A DNA stretch of 64,000 nucleotides from Smittia aterrima (Eukaryota > Arthropoda > Insecta > Diptera > Chironomidae). The position numbers and the translations under genes were made by a program. Where the stretch lies: positions 6,582,243 through 6,646,242 of the forward strand of contig CP093829.1 in assembly GCA_033063855.1 (NCBI GenBank), written 5' to 3'. Under the pieces are notes generated by a model, which ran no database searches, was not told the origin of the DNA, and saw only the letters and a list, made by a program, of their open reading frames with translations. Below, piece by piece: positions 11,738-22,830 of the stretch (the first letter of the stretch is position 1; every line of letters starts with the position of its first letter).

Positions 11738-14700
11738 CTAATGAGCGAACTCTCCAGGCTCGTAGCTGTGTCTCCAGATGTCGACTAAGCAAACTGACGC
11801 ATGGAAGCGATAGAACATGATCAGTGGAAGTGACAAGTGATTTAGGATGCTCCAAAGTCTGTCGCCATAGAAATAATATCGCTCGTCTTGTACATCAACG
11901 TTCTTCACTGAGAAAGTGTAATAAACCCAAAGAGAAACATTGGCAATCGTCAGGAAAGTCACTAACTCGCGACCTGGCTTCTTCTTCCTGAGTTCCATCG
12001 AGTTCGAGCATCGACGGAGCGTGTCGATGATCCAAGGAGTTTGTATCATCACTTGAACAATCTGCGTGACGATTATTGCGATGTTGAGGTAAGATCCGTT
12101 AAGAACCGCGGGGACTAAGCTGAAGATTGTTTCCGAGAAAAATGCGGGAATCGCAATGAACAGAAGAACTGTGAACGGGAAAATGGGAAGTTTCCTTTGG
12201 GGAAAAATTATCTATAACTCACCATCGTCAAGTTTACTCATCGGATGATGATTAATGTCAAGTTTTGATGTTTGTGTGTAAGCTAAGACCACACAAATAA
12301 TCAAAAGTGTAAGCACTGATACCTCAAAGATCCGATCAACCAGAATTCCTGTGTCAACGTAGTCGCTGTGAATTTAATATTTAAGAATAAAATATTTCGG
12401 AACTGTCAAGTAACTCACGGTTCACTAGTAGCAACATGAAGTAGAATCACGAACACAATTGTCAGAATCATCAAAACCATTCCACCTATCGATCCATGAA
12501 AATATTTTGTAAACTTTTTTTACACAAAAAAACTTTTTCAAACTTTCTCTTACCGAACAATCCTCTGCTCGATGCATGACAGTCTGCATGAACGACTATG
12601 TTGCTCTTGTATTCGTTATCATGCTCGTGTAAGTGGTTGCAATGTTCTGAAGGAGCTTCACTCGGCGCTGAATGATGAACTCCACCGTTTGCTGGTAAAT
12701 GAATTCCTTCCTCGGGAATCGATCCCAAACTTGTGAATGGAGTTGAGTGCCCACCGTTTCCGTGATGACTTGTTGATCCACTTCCGTGGCCGTGTCCATG
12801 ATCATGTCCTGAAGCTGATAACTTCTTTGGGCAGTGACTAATGTTAGCCCACATCATGTAAAAGATTCCGACGATCAAGATACAGAATTCAATGATAAAA
12901 GGATAAAGATAAGGCGCAAAGTTTCGATAAATCGTGTTCAAGTCTGCTGGTCCCGGACAGTCAAGAGTGAAGAGTTGTTTCTCATCAAATCTCTTCATAG
13001 GAACTGACGAAACATCGTCGATTGCTGTGAAATCTAATTACAAACAATCTATGAACGAAATTATATTTTAATTAACTTCAAACTTACTCGCTTTTTCTTT
13101 GCTTGCATACTTCATGTTAATGGCGTCTTGCGTCTCTCTTACGATCGTGTAAATCCAAAATGCGAGAGAAGTTCCAATGGCGTGCATGAGCATTAGGCGA
13201 GCAAATCCTCGGTAAGCATTGATTACAATGTTGCAGTATTTGAAGATAAAGAAGAGAATGAAAATCGAGTACAAAGGGAACATGATTTCAACAGTTAATT
13301 GAAGAGGATTCGAACATGCATCGTCTTGGGCGAAGTAAATGATTTGATACGTGAGCGTTAGTATTGAGTGTGTTAATAAGCCGAAGGCAAACCACGCAGC
13401 GCCCAATTTTAGATAAAGGAACTCGCCATGCCGTCCAGTCATGAAGCAATAATTATGGGAAACTGGTTGAATGGGAGCTTGCGATAAATGTGGCAATGGA
13501 ATTTGAAGGCTTAAGTTGTTGCTGTTTGCATGCGAGAAGTCCAACGAGTTTTGAAGATGTTCCTGATTGATCAGAAAATAATTAGAACATTTCAATGTTA
13601 AACGTTAATCTCTTGTTGTTTACTTGTGTCTGAGCCAATTGCTCTTCAAACATTCTCATTCGTTCCTCTTTGTCTTTGACTGCTTTCTTCGCTTTCTTGA
13701 TATGCACTCGAATGTCGATGTAGAGGAAGATAAAGTAACAAAAGCCAACGGAGAGCATGAAGATGGAGAAAATCTGAGGAAATTCAATTTATGACGAGAA
13801 TGATTTTAATTAGAATTGTTAACTCACCTCAGCGACAATCAAATATTCTTCTTTGACAGCACTTCCAACGTAAACAATCGCGCCGAAGATGACAAGGAAA
13901 ATAGCGTAGCAAATGGCAACTACCGATGCGAAGTAACGTCTGCGAATGAGAATTTATCTAAGTCAACAAGTAATTCACTAAAGTGTTTAGTTTGCCTCGT
14001 CGTTTTTGATTTTTCCTTCTCCGATGATGGTGGCGGAATATTCTCAGGTTCAGGATGATATTGCGAGCCAGCGTAGCCGACCGAAGGTTGATAGGAAATC
14101 CCTCGGTTGTAGTTGACCAGTCTCGTGTTTACAAAGCCAGGCGATTTCGATTCGAGGATGCTTCCATTTCGTGAAACTGGCCTAGAGCGACGATATTGAA
14201 CGCCTCCATTATCTGTCGACAAACGAAGTTAAGCGTGAACCTTATTCAACAAGTCGAATTATTTACTGTAATCACCGCTTGGGTCATCGCCGTTTGGGTT
14301 CGGCAGAACAAGCTGCAGCGTCATTTTTTGTCCCACTCCATTAGGTATCTGCGAGAAATATTTAAACATGTTTTAATTGAATATTTTGTCCGACATCAAA
14401 GCGGTAATGAACGGAGGAGAGAACTCATTCATGAATTTTAGTTAGTTCACGAACTAAATCTACCGGAAACTATACTTGATAATCATCAAAGATATGCGCA
14501 CACATGATTCAAAGCAATTGATAGATATTCATTTTGTGTCGCTAATTCTGAATCCACTTTTTTTCATGTATCACTAATTTTCGTTCGTTTGAAATGTTTC
14601 TACTTCAATGGCTCGTGATCGGGTGCTTACATGTGAAAACTCATGTGAACGGTTGTTGAGACGAAAGGGGTGAAATTAAAAAAATTATTTCCGATGAGAC

Positions 14701-15704
14701 ATTATGTAAATTATGCTTTGCCAAACTCTCATCGATTAAGCAGTAAATTGGGGAACGTCAATCATCGCCGTCAAACGGTGAGAGAGACTGCAATCTACTT
14801 CGTCTTCTTGTAGGTTTTTATTTTTAATTGAATTTCAGTGATTTTCAGTTCCCTATATGAGTGACGAGACTGAATCATTCACGTCATCAGGAAATGAACA
14901 TTTTTTCTTTCGTTGAACACAACACATTCACACGGAAGCAAATTCTTTTTTCAATCAGTAACGACGTAGATTGTCTTTGTTTTTACTTAATTCTTGAGAT
15001 TTTAAATTGAAATCGCCACGAGATAAGAGATAATCTTGTCTGATACAAGAGAATCTAATCGCTAAGCTAAAATCAAATTAAATCACAAGACCTGACGCCT
15101 TTCGACAGACTGTTTGTTCACAAACATGTGGAATTCACTTTGCTTACATCTAAATCAAAGTCGAGTGATCGTAATGAAACACTAGATGACTCTCGACTAA
15201 TCACCATCGTTCACTTTTGCAACAATCGATGCGCGAAAAAATGAAATGAAGGAATTGGTGTGAAGGCGACGGCTTCCACCAAGACTCTGATGTTTTTCTT
15301 CGCTATTGAATCACAAAATTCGCTTGTCAATTAATCAATTTTTAAATCAGCCTAATTGTTCGTCATTTTATGTCATAAAGGGATTTTTAACTGAATTTCG
15401 CTCATTACTGATAACGAAAATCAGTGGAACTCTGTCTGTTTGTATCTTATTTGCTTTGCGTTTCTTGAGAACGTAAATAAGTGAAGAAACTCTTACGCGT
15501 GATCGAGTTGAATCGACATTCTCCAAATTCACGGAAGCATTGTCGTCTTTAATCACTTTTTCACTTTCCGCTTGAACCTGTCAAAATATTTTTTTCTTAA
15601 AGGATTTTTTTTCCTTCTCATCTTCAACTGTAACTTCAAACCTCTTTCCTTTTTGTGTCATCGCTCGACTCATTGTTGTTCGTTGATGTTTCCGCGGAAC
15701 TCAT
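11738..15704 (-). CDS. Otopetrin-like proton channel, 12 membrane segments
   Basis: Otopetrins are proton-selective channels; insect members serve acid sensing and ion handling. Coding exons, high to low: 15704-15642, 15577-15497, 14348-14267, 14212-about 13948, 13939-13828, 13773-13624, 13562-13088, 13024-12554, 12485-12419, 12365-12223, 12168-11738. Phases agree at every junction except exon 4 to 5. Twelve hydrophobic segments can be counted, from SVVAICYAIFLVIFGAIVYV to LSLPLIMFYRFHASVCLVDI; otopetrin-like stretches include GEFLYLKLGAAWF, LMLMHAIGTSLAFW and the C-terminal FYRFHASVCLVDIW. The N-terminal about 160 residues are cytoplasmic-looking and low complexity. A His/Gly-rich loop (GHDHGHGHGSGSTSHH) follows membrane segment 6. 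The exon 4/exon 5 frame does not join by a canonical GT-AG intron. Drosophila has three such genes; I cannot say which is the ortholog. Confidence 0.88.
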
Positions 15705-16290
15705 TTCTCGCGATTGTTAGCAGTGCTTTCAAACGACTGCCTTGAGCAACGGTCAAAATCGATTTGATTTCACGTTTCTTCACCGTAAACGTGCGAAAAG
15801 AGACCGCAAGCTTTAATCTTTTAATTATGTTCAAGATGGCGATAACCTTATCAGTGCATCGATAGTCTTTATCTCAATTAAAGTTCGCTCAATTCTTTTC
15901 CAATACATTGTTCCTTTTGTTTTGATATGTTAGAGCGGTAGAGTTGCTCTGAAGAATTTGTTTTGATCTCAGATGAGTCAATTTGTAGATTTCGAAGTGA
16001 CCAACATTGTCTTTGAGAAACTGCTTTGTCTTAAACAAATCATTTGTCGCAAATTCTTTAAAAATAAATTTTGAGAGGAGTCCAATTCAAAATAGCTCTG
16101 AATCAACAAGCAAGTGGAAGTTCAATCGCTGGACCATTCTTCACATCTGAATAAAAATCCCTAAAACACTTTCTATCAAACGTTCACAGAAAACATAAAT
16201 TTTATTGCACACGATTTCGAGAAGATGTCGTTTTAGCCATCTGTCGGACGAAAGCGTTAACATTGAGTAGATTTTAACTGAATTGTATTA
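15705..16290. other. Upstream flank of the otopetrin gene, no gene seen
   Basis: A/T-rich sequence with no supported ORF. It probably holds the 5' UTR and promoter of the minus-strand otopetrin gene; no specific element stands out. Confidence 0.5.
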
Positions 16291-16296
16291 TCTGAA

Positions 16297-16925
16297 GTTT
16301 AAGAAGACATTTTTGCCGAATTAAACAGAAGAGAAATGTTTAATGGAAGAATCTCATATCAGTTGGAATCTGACATTGAAGACTTCTGGGTTCGAATCCC
16401 GATAAAATAAGATTTGGTTATGTTAAATCAGGCTTAAAAACTTTTTTTTTATTTTTTGAGTTTATTAGGAAGTTACAATCTCGCATCAAAACTGTAATAA
16501 AATAATTTTTGAATTCCACTGAGAGATTATTTGCGTCGTCAGTTTAAGAAAACATTTCTGCGAAATTAGTAAAATAAGGAATTTGAGTGAAAGAATTTCA
16601 TGTCGTGAATTTACAATCTCACATTGAGAAGGTCCCTGGGTTCAAATCCCAAAGAGAAACATGGTTTTGGTAGCCTCCGAAAATTTTTTTTTCTTTAATT
16701 CTGATTTTTTTTCTTGTATGATTAATTATTTCATTTGTCTCGCGAATCTAACCGCGAATCTATTTTTCACATCAAAAGTTGCATTATGAGATTTTTCAAT
16801 TCAGCAGCTTAAGAAGACTTTTCTGCAAAATAAATGAAAGAGGAAATTTCACGAAATAAACTTCAATCGAGAACATTTTGTGTCTCGCAATGTGAAGTCA
16901 CTAGGTTCGAATCCCAGAGATAAAC
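16297..16925 (+). repeat. Three diverged tandem units with a tRNA T-arm/B-box motif
   Basis: Three units of about 250 bp each begin with a shared (G)TTTAAGAAGAC-ATTT(C)TGC stretch, at 16297, 16542 and 16807, and carry about 90-100 bases later a tRNA T-arm: GGGTTCGAATCCC at 16388, GGGTTCAAATCCC at 16638 and AGGTTCGAATCCCAG at 16903. Each is followed by a T-rich run. Units are diverged by substitutions and indels. The T-arm is also the internal B-box of RNA polymerase III, so these look like tRNA-derived repeats (SINE-like or degenerate tRNA genes). I could not fold a convincing D-arm or acceptor stem, so functional tRNAs are unlikely. Confidence 0.65.
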
Positions 16926-17110
16926 TAATTTATAGAGGATCATTGTTTTCATATTTTTTCTTTCAAAATAAACTTTATTTTTACTTTTACATCTTCAAAC
17001 TTAATTCATAAGATTTTCTCAAGTAAAATTTTTAAATTCAATTTTCTCATTTTGTTTCTTAATTAATTAAAGAAAATTGCGATTCATAAGAAAAAATATT
17101 GTGAGAAATT

Positions 17111-17796
17111 TTATGAACTTTGCATTTGCGAATATTTATCGTAAGCCAATTTGAGTAAATCAGCTGCACGCTTAATTCTATCAGTTGTGACTTCACTTCC
17201 AATCTTCTCAACTAATTCTTTAGTTTCCTGACGCAACAAAGCAAGTGGACGTCCGAAGAAAGTGATTGTGCAAAGCGGAGTAAAAGCGCAAACGAATGAA
17301 GTGACGGCTCCTCCGAAGAAAACGATTCCGATTGCTGATGCTGCGAGTGCGACGATTTTAGCGAGAACAACGAGCAACAACTTTGGTCCAGGAAGAAGTG
17401 ACTTGACGAGTGTGATGAAAGTTGGAGCTGAAACTTCAGTTTGCTTCAATGTTGGAATCAAAAATCCTTCCAAAGCTTGTCCAGCAAATCCGTTTCCATA
17501 TTGACTGACATATTGCTGAACAGCGTCTTGTGGCACGAAGCTCTGGTAAAGCGTTGGATCATAAGCATTGTTCAGGATCTGCGAAAGTTATTTTGAAAAT
17601 TATTTCGTCTGCAAACATTTGAGTGTGAAGTACGAACCGAAATACTGTCACTGTTCTGATAAGTCGAGGCAGCTGGCACGTACGACGTTTGTGGCGAGTC
17701 AATCGCAACTTGAGACGACTGACTTGCTGTCGCATCTGCTTTTATGGACGACACAATAAATCCAACCAACGAGAGAACTGATAAAACTTTATGCAT
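17111..17796 (-). CDS. Uncharacterised insect protein with signal peptide and long hydrophobic segment
   Basis: Two exons, 17796-17638 and 17578-17111, give 208 residues with a phase-0 intron. Residues 1-22 (MHKVLSVLSLVGFIVSSIKA) form a signal peptide. A Ser/Thr/Tyr-rich linker follows, then AYDPTLYQSFVPQDAVQQYV, then a hydrophobic block near 130-175 (LVVLAKIVALAASAIGIVFF; FVCAFTPLCTITFFG) and an amphipathic charged C-terminus. This resembles small dipteran extracellular or membrane-linked proteins of unknown function; I cannot name the family. The start is the first ATG of the signal peptide. No neighbour suggests a role. Confidence 0.75.
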
Positions 17797-20700
17797 TGTC
17801 ACAGATTTACGGGCTTTGACTTGTTAAATATTTTTATTTATTTTCTTGCACAACCGACACTAACTCCTTCACTCGACAATTTCAAATAATTTTCAAAGTA
17901 GTTTTGAGGGAAACTTTTATAGTCTTTGAAAGAATCTTTCCTCATTACTCCCACCACTTCTTTTAGAACTTTTCATTCTTTCGAAAACAATTTCATTGGA
18001 ATCACTTGGCCCTATCTCGATAGACAAATCAGTCGGTAAACCTTTTCTTTTCGCAACGAATTAGCTGGAAATATCTTCTTTCGACCTGAGACTTGCACTC
18101 AAAACCCGTAACAATGTTCACGTGAATAGAGAGAAACAGGAAAAAGGGTCTCAAGTTCACTTCGACAACAATGAATGTCGACTTTGGTATGCCAAACATT
18201 GCTCGCAATGTTCTCTCTTAGAAGGGTGAAGAGCATATTTGAATAATTGCATTTTTATGACTACATTTGTCAGGTAGTTGCAGAATAGTTGAGCTATCTA
18301 CCTGTCTACATCCATTTCGAGTCCAATCAATGCATGAAGCGAAAAAGGAAGTAAGCGAATTTAATTCCGATCGGGGTTAAATAAAAATGTCATTATGGTA
18401 ATTGCTCTCCCCTTTACTCGACAAATTAGCCGTTTAATTTATGTTTCTTGACTTTATTTATGTCTTCAACATGAAATGAAATTACTTTCTAAGCTATTCT
18501 TGCAGATAAAACGCTTTTTTATCCGAAATTAATTTCTCAAATAATAGAAAATTTGCTTTCCATTGTTGGCTCGTATAGAGAACTCCGTTGAAAGGAGCTC
18601 GCTTGTTGATTTATGTGCCGGTTATAAATAAACGTCAAAAGGAATAACCGGCAGTGCTCTAAAACTATGAAGGATGGCGAAAGAATTATCCTTAACCAGT
18701 TTTTGAAAGAAGCGAGCGTTTGTACTCAACACTCGCCGTCGACGGCGTCGTCGCTCATGTGATTAAGGATGAAATATTTATGATTTGTTTTGAAAAATTC
18801 AGCCTTTCGTGGTTCATTGTAGTTTATTATCATGACAGTAATAGAGTGTAAAAAGTAGAGATATGCAAGGGGTTCATTGCTTTATTTATGGTTGGTTTAG
18901 TTCACATCGTCACACAGCCGACGAGAGCGCTGGTTGATGTCAAGAAATTATTCATGAATGAGTGAGCCCGACTGAAAATCAAAACAAAAATATTTTTGGC
19001 AATTTGAATAGAAATCGACGATCAATTTTAAAGTGTGCTCAACAGGTTAAAAATGAGTCATTTGAAATACTTTCAATTCAAATCAGTTTCAATTGGATCA
19101 TTCGGAAGAAGAAAAAAACATTTAAAATGACACGTCCGAGTTCATTTAATTTTGAAATTTCCTCATAATCTTTAAATCATTTTAAATCCTCAGAAAAACT
19201 CGAGTTTTGCTTGGTTAGATTGGAATGATTTTAATCTCTGTGGCGAAGCTTGCATTTGAATTTCTGTTATGAATACGAAATTTAAAATCTCGAAATTTAA
19301 TTAAATCATAACAAAAATTTGTATCAAACACGTTTTGTTTCATTTTCCCAAAAAATCTTCTTTACAAAAACATAAATATTTCTCGTCTCATCTAATCGTT
19401 AGCAGAAGTTTTCCCGTTACAGTTTTCATCTCTCTAATCTTATTTTTCCGAAGAAACTAATACTTGGCAGACGTTTTCACGAACGTGACACTATTTCATT
19501 CTCCAGCTCTCTTGTGATAAAATTCTGTCACAAATTGTTTGGTGACATTTGGTTTGTGAGCAAAATAAATATTTCAGTTCTTTCGAATGATGGAATGAGA
19601 TTCTGATTACGAAAAGCTTTACCCAAGGAAATATTTCGTGAAATATAAATGAGAAAGTTTTGATTAAAACTATGAATAATTGAAAGTGATTACAAGCGTT
19701 TTAGAAATCACCGACAGTTCAGTCGATTAGGCTTCTCGATTTCATCGAAAACTTTCTACAAATGTCACAACGTTTAAGAATTTTTCTTTGAATGTCTGCT
19801 CATTAAAATGTTTTTTAAACGAACCTTTCGGGACAAAGGTCTTTCTCTCTCTCTCTGAAAAAAAAATCATTCGAGCTCTAACGATGCGGTTTGCGCTCTG
19901 TGCATTCTAATTTGCACTGCAATTATTTCTTTCAAACATTTTGTTTGTTTTCATAAACAACTCTCGGTGGTTGACAATGGAAAAAGAGGAAACTCGTCTT
20001 CGCCATAAGGAAAAACTCCTTTGCGATCTACACAGCCTGGCATTGATATTAATTTTCCTTTCTGCTCGTTTTTCTTTTGGCGTTTTGGTGGTAAACTGTG
20101 CAACGGAACTTAAAAGAACTTGAATGTGTAGACATTATTTAAATTTTAAAATTCCTGTCTATGCATATCCTTTTGAACTGATTTTCAATGGAAAACCTTT
20201 TGATTTTCTTTTCTTTGTGAGAGAGTGAACGAGAGTTTGCATATTTAAATATTTTGTGCTGTAAAGGTTTTGTAAGTGAACGACATCGGGCGAATCAATC
20301 GATGGATCTTAAAGGGGTAAAGCAATTATTTCTTAAACAAATTGTCTGAGCCTTAAACTGCACGTTCTCTCTCTCGATGTAACTTACATGACTGCAACTA
20401 ACAAGAAGAAACTTTCGAGTAATATTTTTGAAAAGAACTTTGATCATAATTTCAAGTTGTTTTAAGAAAGTTTTCAGCTTCTTGAAGCTTCACTTTGAGA
20501 ACTTAATGAACTTGTTTCTTATGCTCGCAGATGCTTCTAACGTGATTGTCTTTCGTTTCCACTTTCAAAAGTTCTTCATTTCGGCACAAGCTTAGAACGT
20601 TTTGTCCTCTTACAACTTTATCTTCAAGTTTTCTGCAATTCAACGACAAACCTTTGCATAAATCTCCTTGTGACATGTGCAATCTTCTGCTCAGAAAGAG

Positions 20701-21467
20701 AGAAAGAGTGAGCTAGGCTTGATTAGGAGGGAACTTTATGATTCTGATCATTTCAATTCGTAATCAGAGTTTGATAGACGCCGGAACAAGATTTATTGAT
20801 GAGTTCATGTGCGGAATAAAGATCAGAAATAGGAAACCGAGCAAATGTTTGCTTTAATTGAATATTTATTGAACAATAAGCACCAAATCTGTTGGGAGCT
20901 GACGTGATTGCTTTTGTAACTTGTTGTGCTCTGATATTGATTCGACTTCATTTAGAAGAGAGAGAGAGAGAGATCATGAGAGAGCACGAGAAGCGGAAGA
21001 AAGCACATTCAACCTTCTTCAAAAAGCCAACGTAAATCCATCAAAATTCTTCGAGTGCACATCGACACAAGAGAAATGAAAGTAAATTCATTATTCAACG
21101 AGTAATTTCATTTCAAATTCTCACTCGAAGTTACGAACGAATCAATTCAGTCTCTCAATTTCATTTTTCGAGATAAAATTCTTGTCGGAGGAAAATTTAA
21201 CGAAAAATATGGAAATGCAAAATTATTTTTAGGACAAAGTTGACGATTAAAAATAATTTGAACTGAAAAACAAAAGAAAAATCGTGACAAAGAATAATTT
21301 TTGAGGATATTTTTATTTTGTTAAAATTTCTCTTTCCAAGCGTGTCAATAAATTTGAAGTTTACTCATCAACCACTCAAGCAAATGATAACAATCTTGAG
21401 GCCCGTAACCATTTTTTGTCCCTTGGATATTTTTATTTTGATTAAAGGAGGAAGATAATTTCTGAAT
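17797..21467. other. Intergenic region without a supported gene
   Basis: A/T-rich sequence with isolated ORFs under 70 codons and short GA/CT simple repeats (for example GAGAGAGAGAG near 20960). No splice-linked coding pattern was found on either strand. Confidence 0.6.
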
Positions 21468-22583
21468 TTAATTATACAACAACTTCTGGTATTCAGTGCG
21501 AATTGCAATGATCTTTTCCAGTTTGCAGGGATCTTCCATCAATGATTCAGGTAAGGGATCTGGGAAATTGTCAGCGATTACTTTAAAAGCTTCTCGTTTC
21601 AATTCTTTGGCTTCATGTTTAACGGCGAACAAAAATGTTTCGTAAGCGTTGGATTCCTTCAGATTGTCAGAAATAATTTCTTCAAACATCGATTTCATTT
21701 TCTGCATTTTGAATTTATCGGCGATATCAAAAATCTCTCTGGCGTTATCTTCATTAATATTTTCATTTGTGTAGATGAAGTGAAGCAACGACTCAACTGC
21801 AACTGGACTGAAATCATTTATTTGAAGTTCCGTTGCCTTTTTGTGATCCTCGAAAATTTCAGCCATCACTGGGCTGCGCATAGCAAGAATTGTTCGGTGA
21901 ACATTGAATTCCTTGTCGCCTGACACAATTTTGAAGTCGGAAAACTTCCCGGAAATCCACAATTTCTTAATTTCTTGATTGAAGTCTTCAGCTTCCATTA
22001 TAGTTGGTGATAGTTGAACAGGTTTTTTGCATTTTTCATCGATCGCATTCATTAGTTGTTCAAGTGATTTGTATGTGTGAGTAGATTTATTATTTGCATA
22101 GAAGAATGCATCAATGTTTCTGTTTCCACGCAGCTCTACACTCAAGAGTCCTGGTCTTCCGATGAATGGCTTCAAGAGATTTGAAGATGCTGCTTCGATT
22201 TGATTATTATCGAATGAAATAATGATTAAGTTTGGCATGTCAGTGAACAAATCGTCTGGCAGTGATGTCAAACAACCATTTGTCATTCGAAAGCATTTCA
22301 AATTTTTTAGACCTCTCAAATCTTGTTTCGAAATTTCTTTTATTCCACAATTCACGAAATATAATTGTTCCAAATTACGAAACTGTTTGTGCAGATTTCG
22401 TGGAAAATATTGAAGTCTCGGTGACTCTTGGATTGTAAGGTTTTTGAGGTCTAGAGGCTTTCCGTTATTATGAAAATATGAATCTCCATAGTTTACATTC
22501 ACTATTATTTCTTGTCCTGGTTTTGTAATCTCCAAATTTTTAGCAGTTCCATACGAATTGGGAGGTAAACCTACATATACCAT
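21468..22583 (-). CDS. LRR-BTB-BACK protein A, intronless
   Basis: About 371 residues from ATG 22583, chosen because MVYVGLPPN aligns with the start of the neighbouring paralog; an in-frame ATG 78 bases upstream exists but has no counterpart there. Domains in order: an N-terminal beta-type region (LEITKPGQEIIV), leucine-rich repeats at about 50-150 (NLEQLYFVNCGIKEIS, LTSLPDDLFTDMPNL), a BTB/POZ domain at about 210-310 (GKFSDFKIVSGDKEFNVHRT, SLLHFIYTNENINED) and a BACK-like helical tail (SNAYETFLFAVKHEAKELKR). BTB-BACK proteins commonly recruit substrates to cullin-3 ubiquitin ligases; that role here is inference. No signal peptide, so cytoplasmic or nuclear. The LRR part strongly resembles secreted midge/mosquito LRR proteins, which normally carry a signal peptide. 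Confidence 0.85.
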   Translation of the reverse strand: MVYVGLPPNSYGTAKNLEITKPGQEIIVNVNYGDSYFHNNGKPLDLKNLTIQESPRLQYFPRNLHKQFRNLEQLYFVNCGIKEISKQDLRGLKNLKCFRMTNGCLTSLPDDLFTDMPNLIIISFDNNQIEAASSNLLKPFIGRPGLLSVELRGNRNIDAFFYANNKSTHTYKSLEQLMNAIDEKCKKPVQLSPTIMEAEDFNQEIKKLWISGKFSDFKIVSGDKEFNVHRTILAMRSPVMAEIFEDHKKATELQINDFSPVAVESLLHFIYTNENINEDNAREIFDIADKFKMQKMKSMFEEIISDNLKESNAYETFLFAVKHEAKELKREAFKVIADNFPDPLPESLMEDPCKLEKIIAIRTEYQKLLYN

Positions 22584-22677
22584 TGTTGAACAAATTTTTT
22601 TTTCGACACTTTTCCGTTGAAATGTGTTATAACACTGAAGGCGAATGTGAGCGGATAACAAGTTTGCAAAAGTTTTA

Positions 22678-22760
22678 TCTTATCATAACCCCAGAATAAA
22701 GGGTGAGTCTTATCAAATTGATGAAGAATAATAACTATCGATAAAAATTTTATTGTTTCT
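22678..22760 (-). promoter_or_regulatory. GATA-rich upstream box of LRR-BTB gene A
   Basis: Contains CTTATCATAACC, GTCTTATCAAATTG and ATAACTATCGATAAAA, several TTATC/GATAA sites within 80 bases, 95-175 bases upstream of the ATG. The same arrangement recurs upstream of the other members of the cluster. Confidence 0.6.
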
Positions 22761-22830
22761 TTTTAGAGCGCAACGGTTGTGCACACATCGCACCTTGAAT
22801 TTATTTTCATTTCTGATATGATATTCGTCA

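Noticed and set aside
20955..20975. GA dinucleotide runs (also near 1935 and 11184)
   Set aside because: Short simple repeats, common in such genomes; no associated structure.
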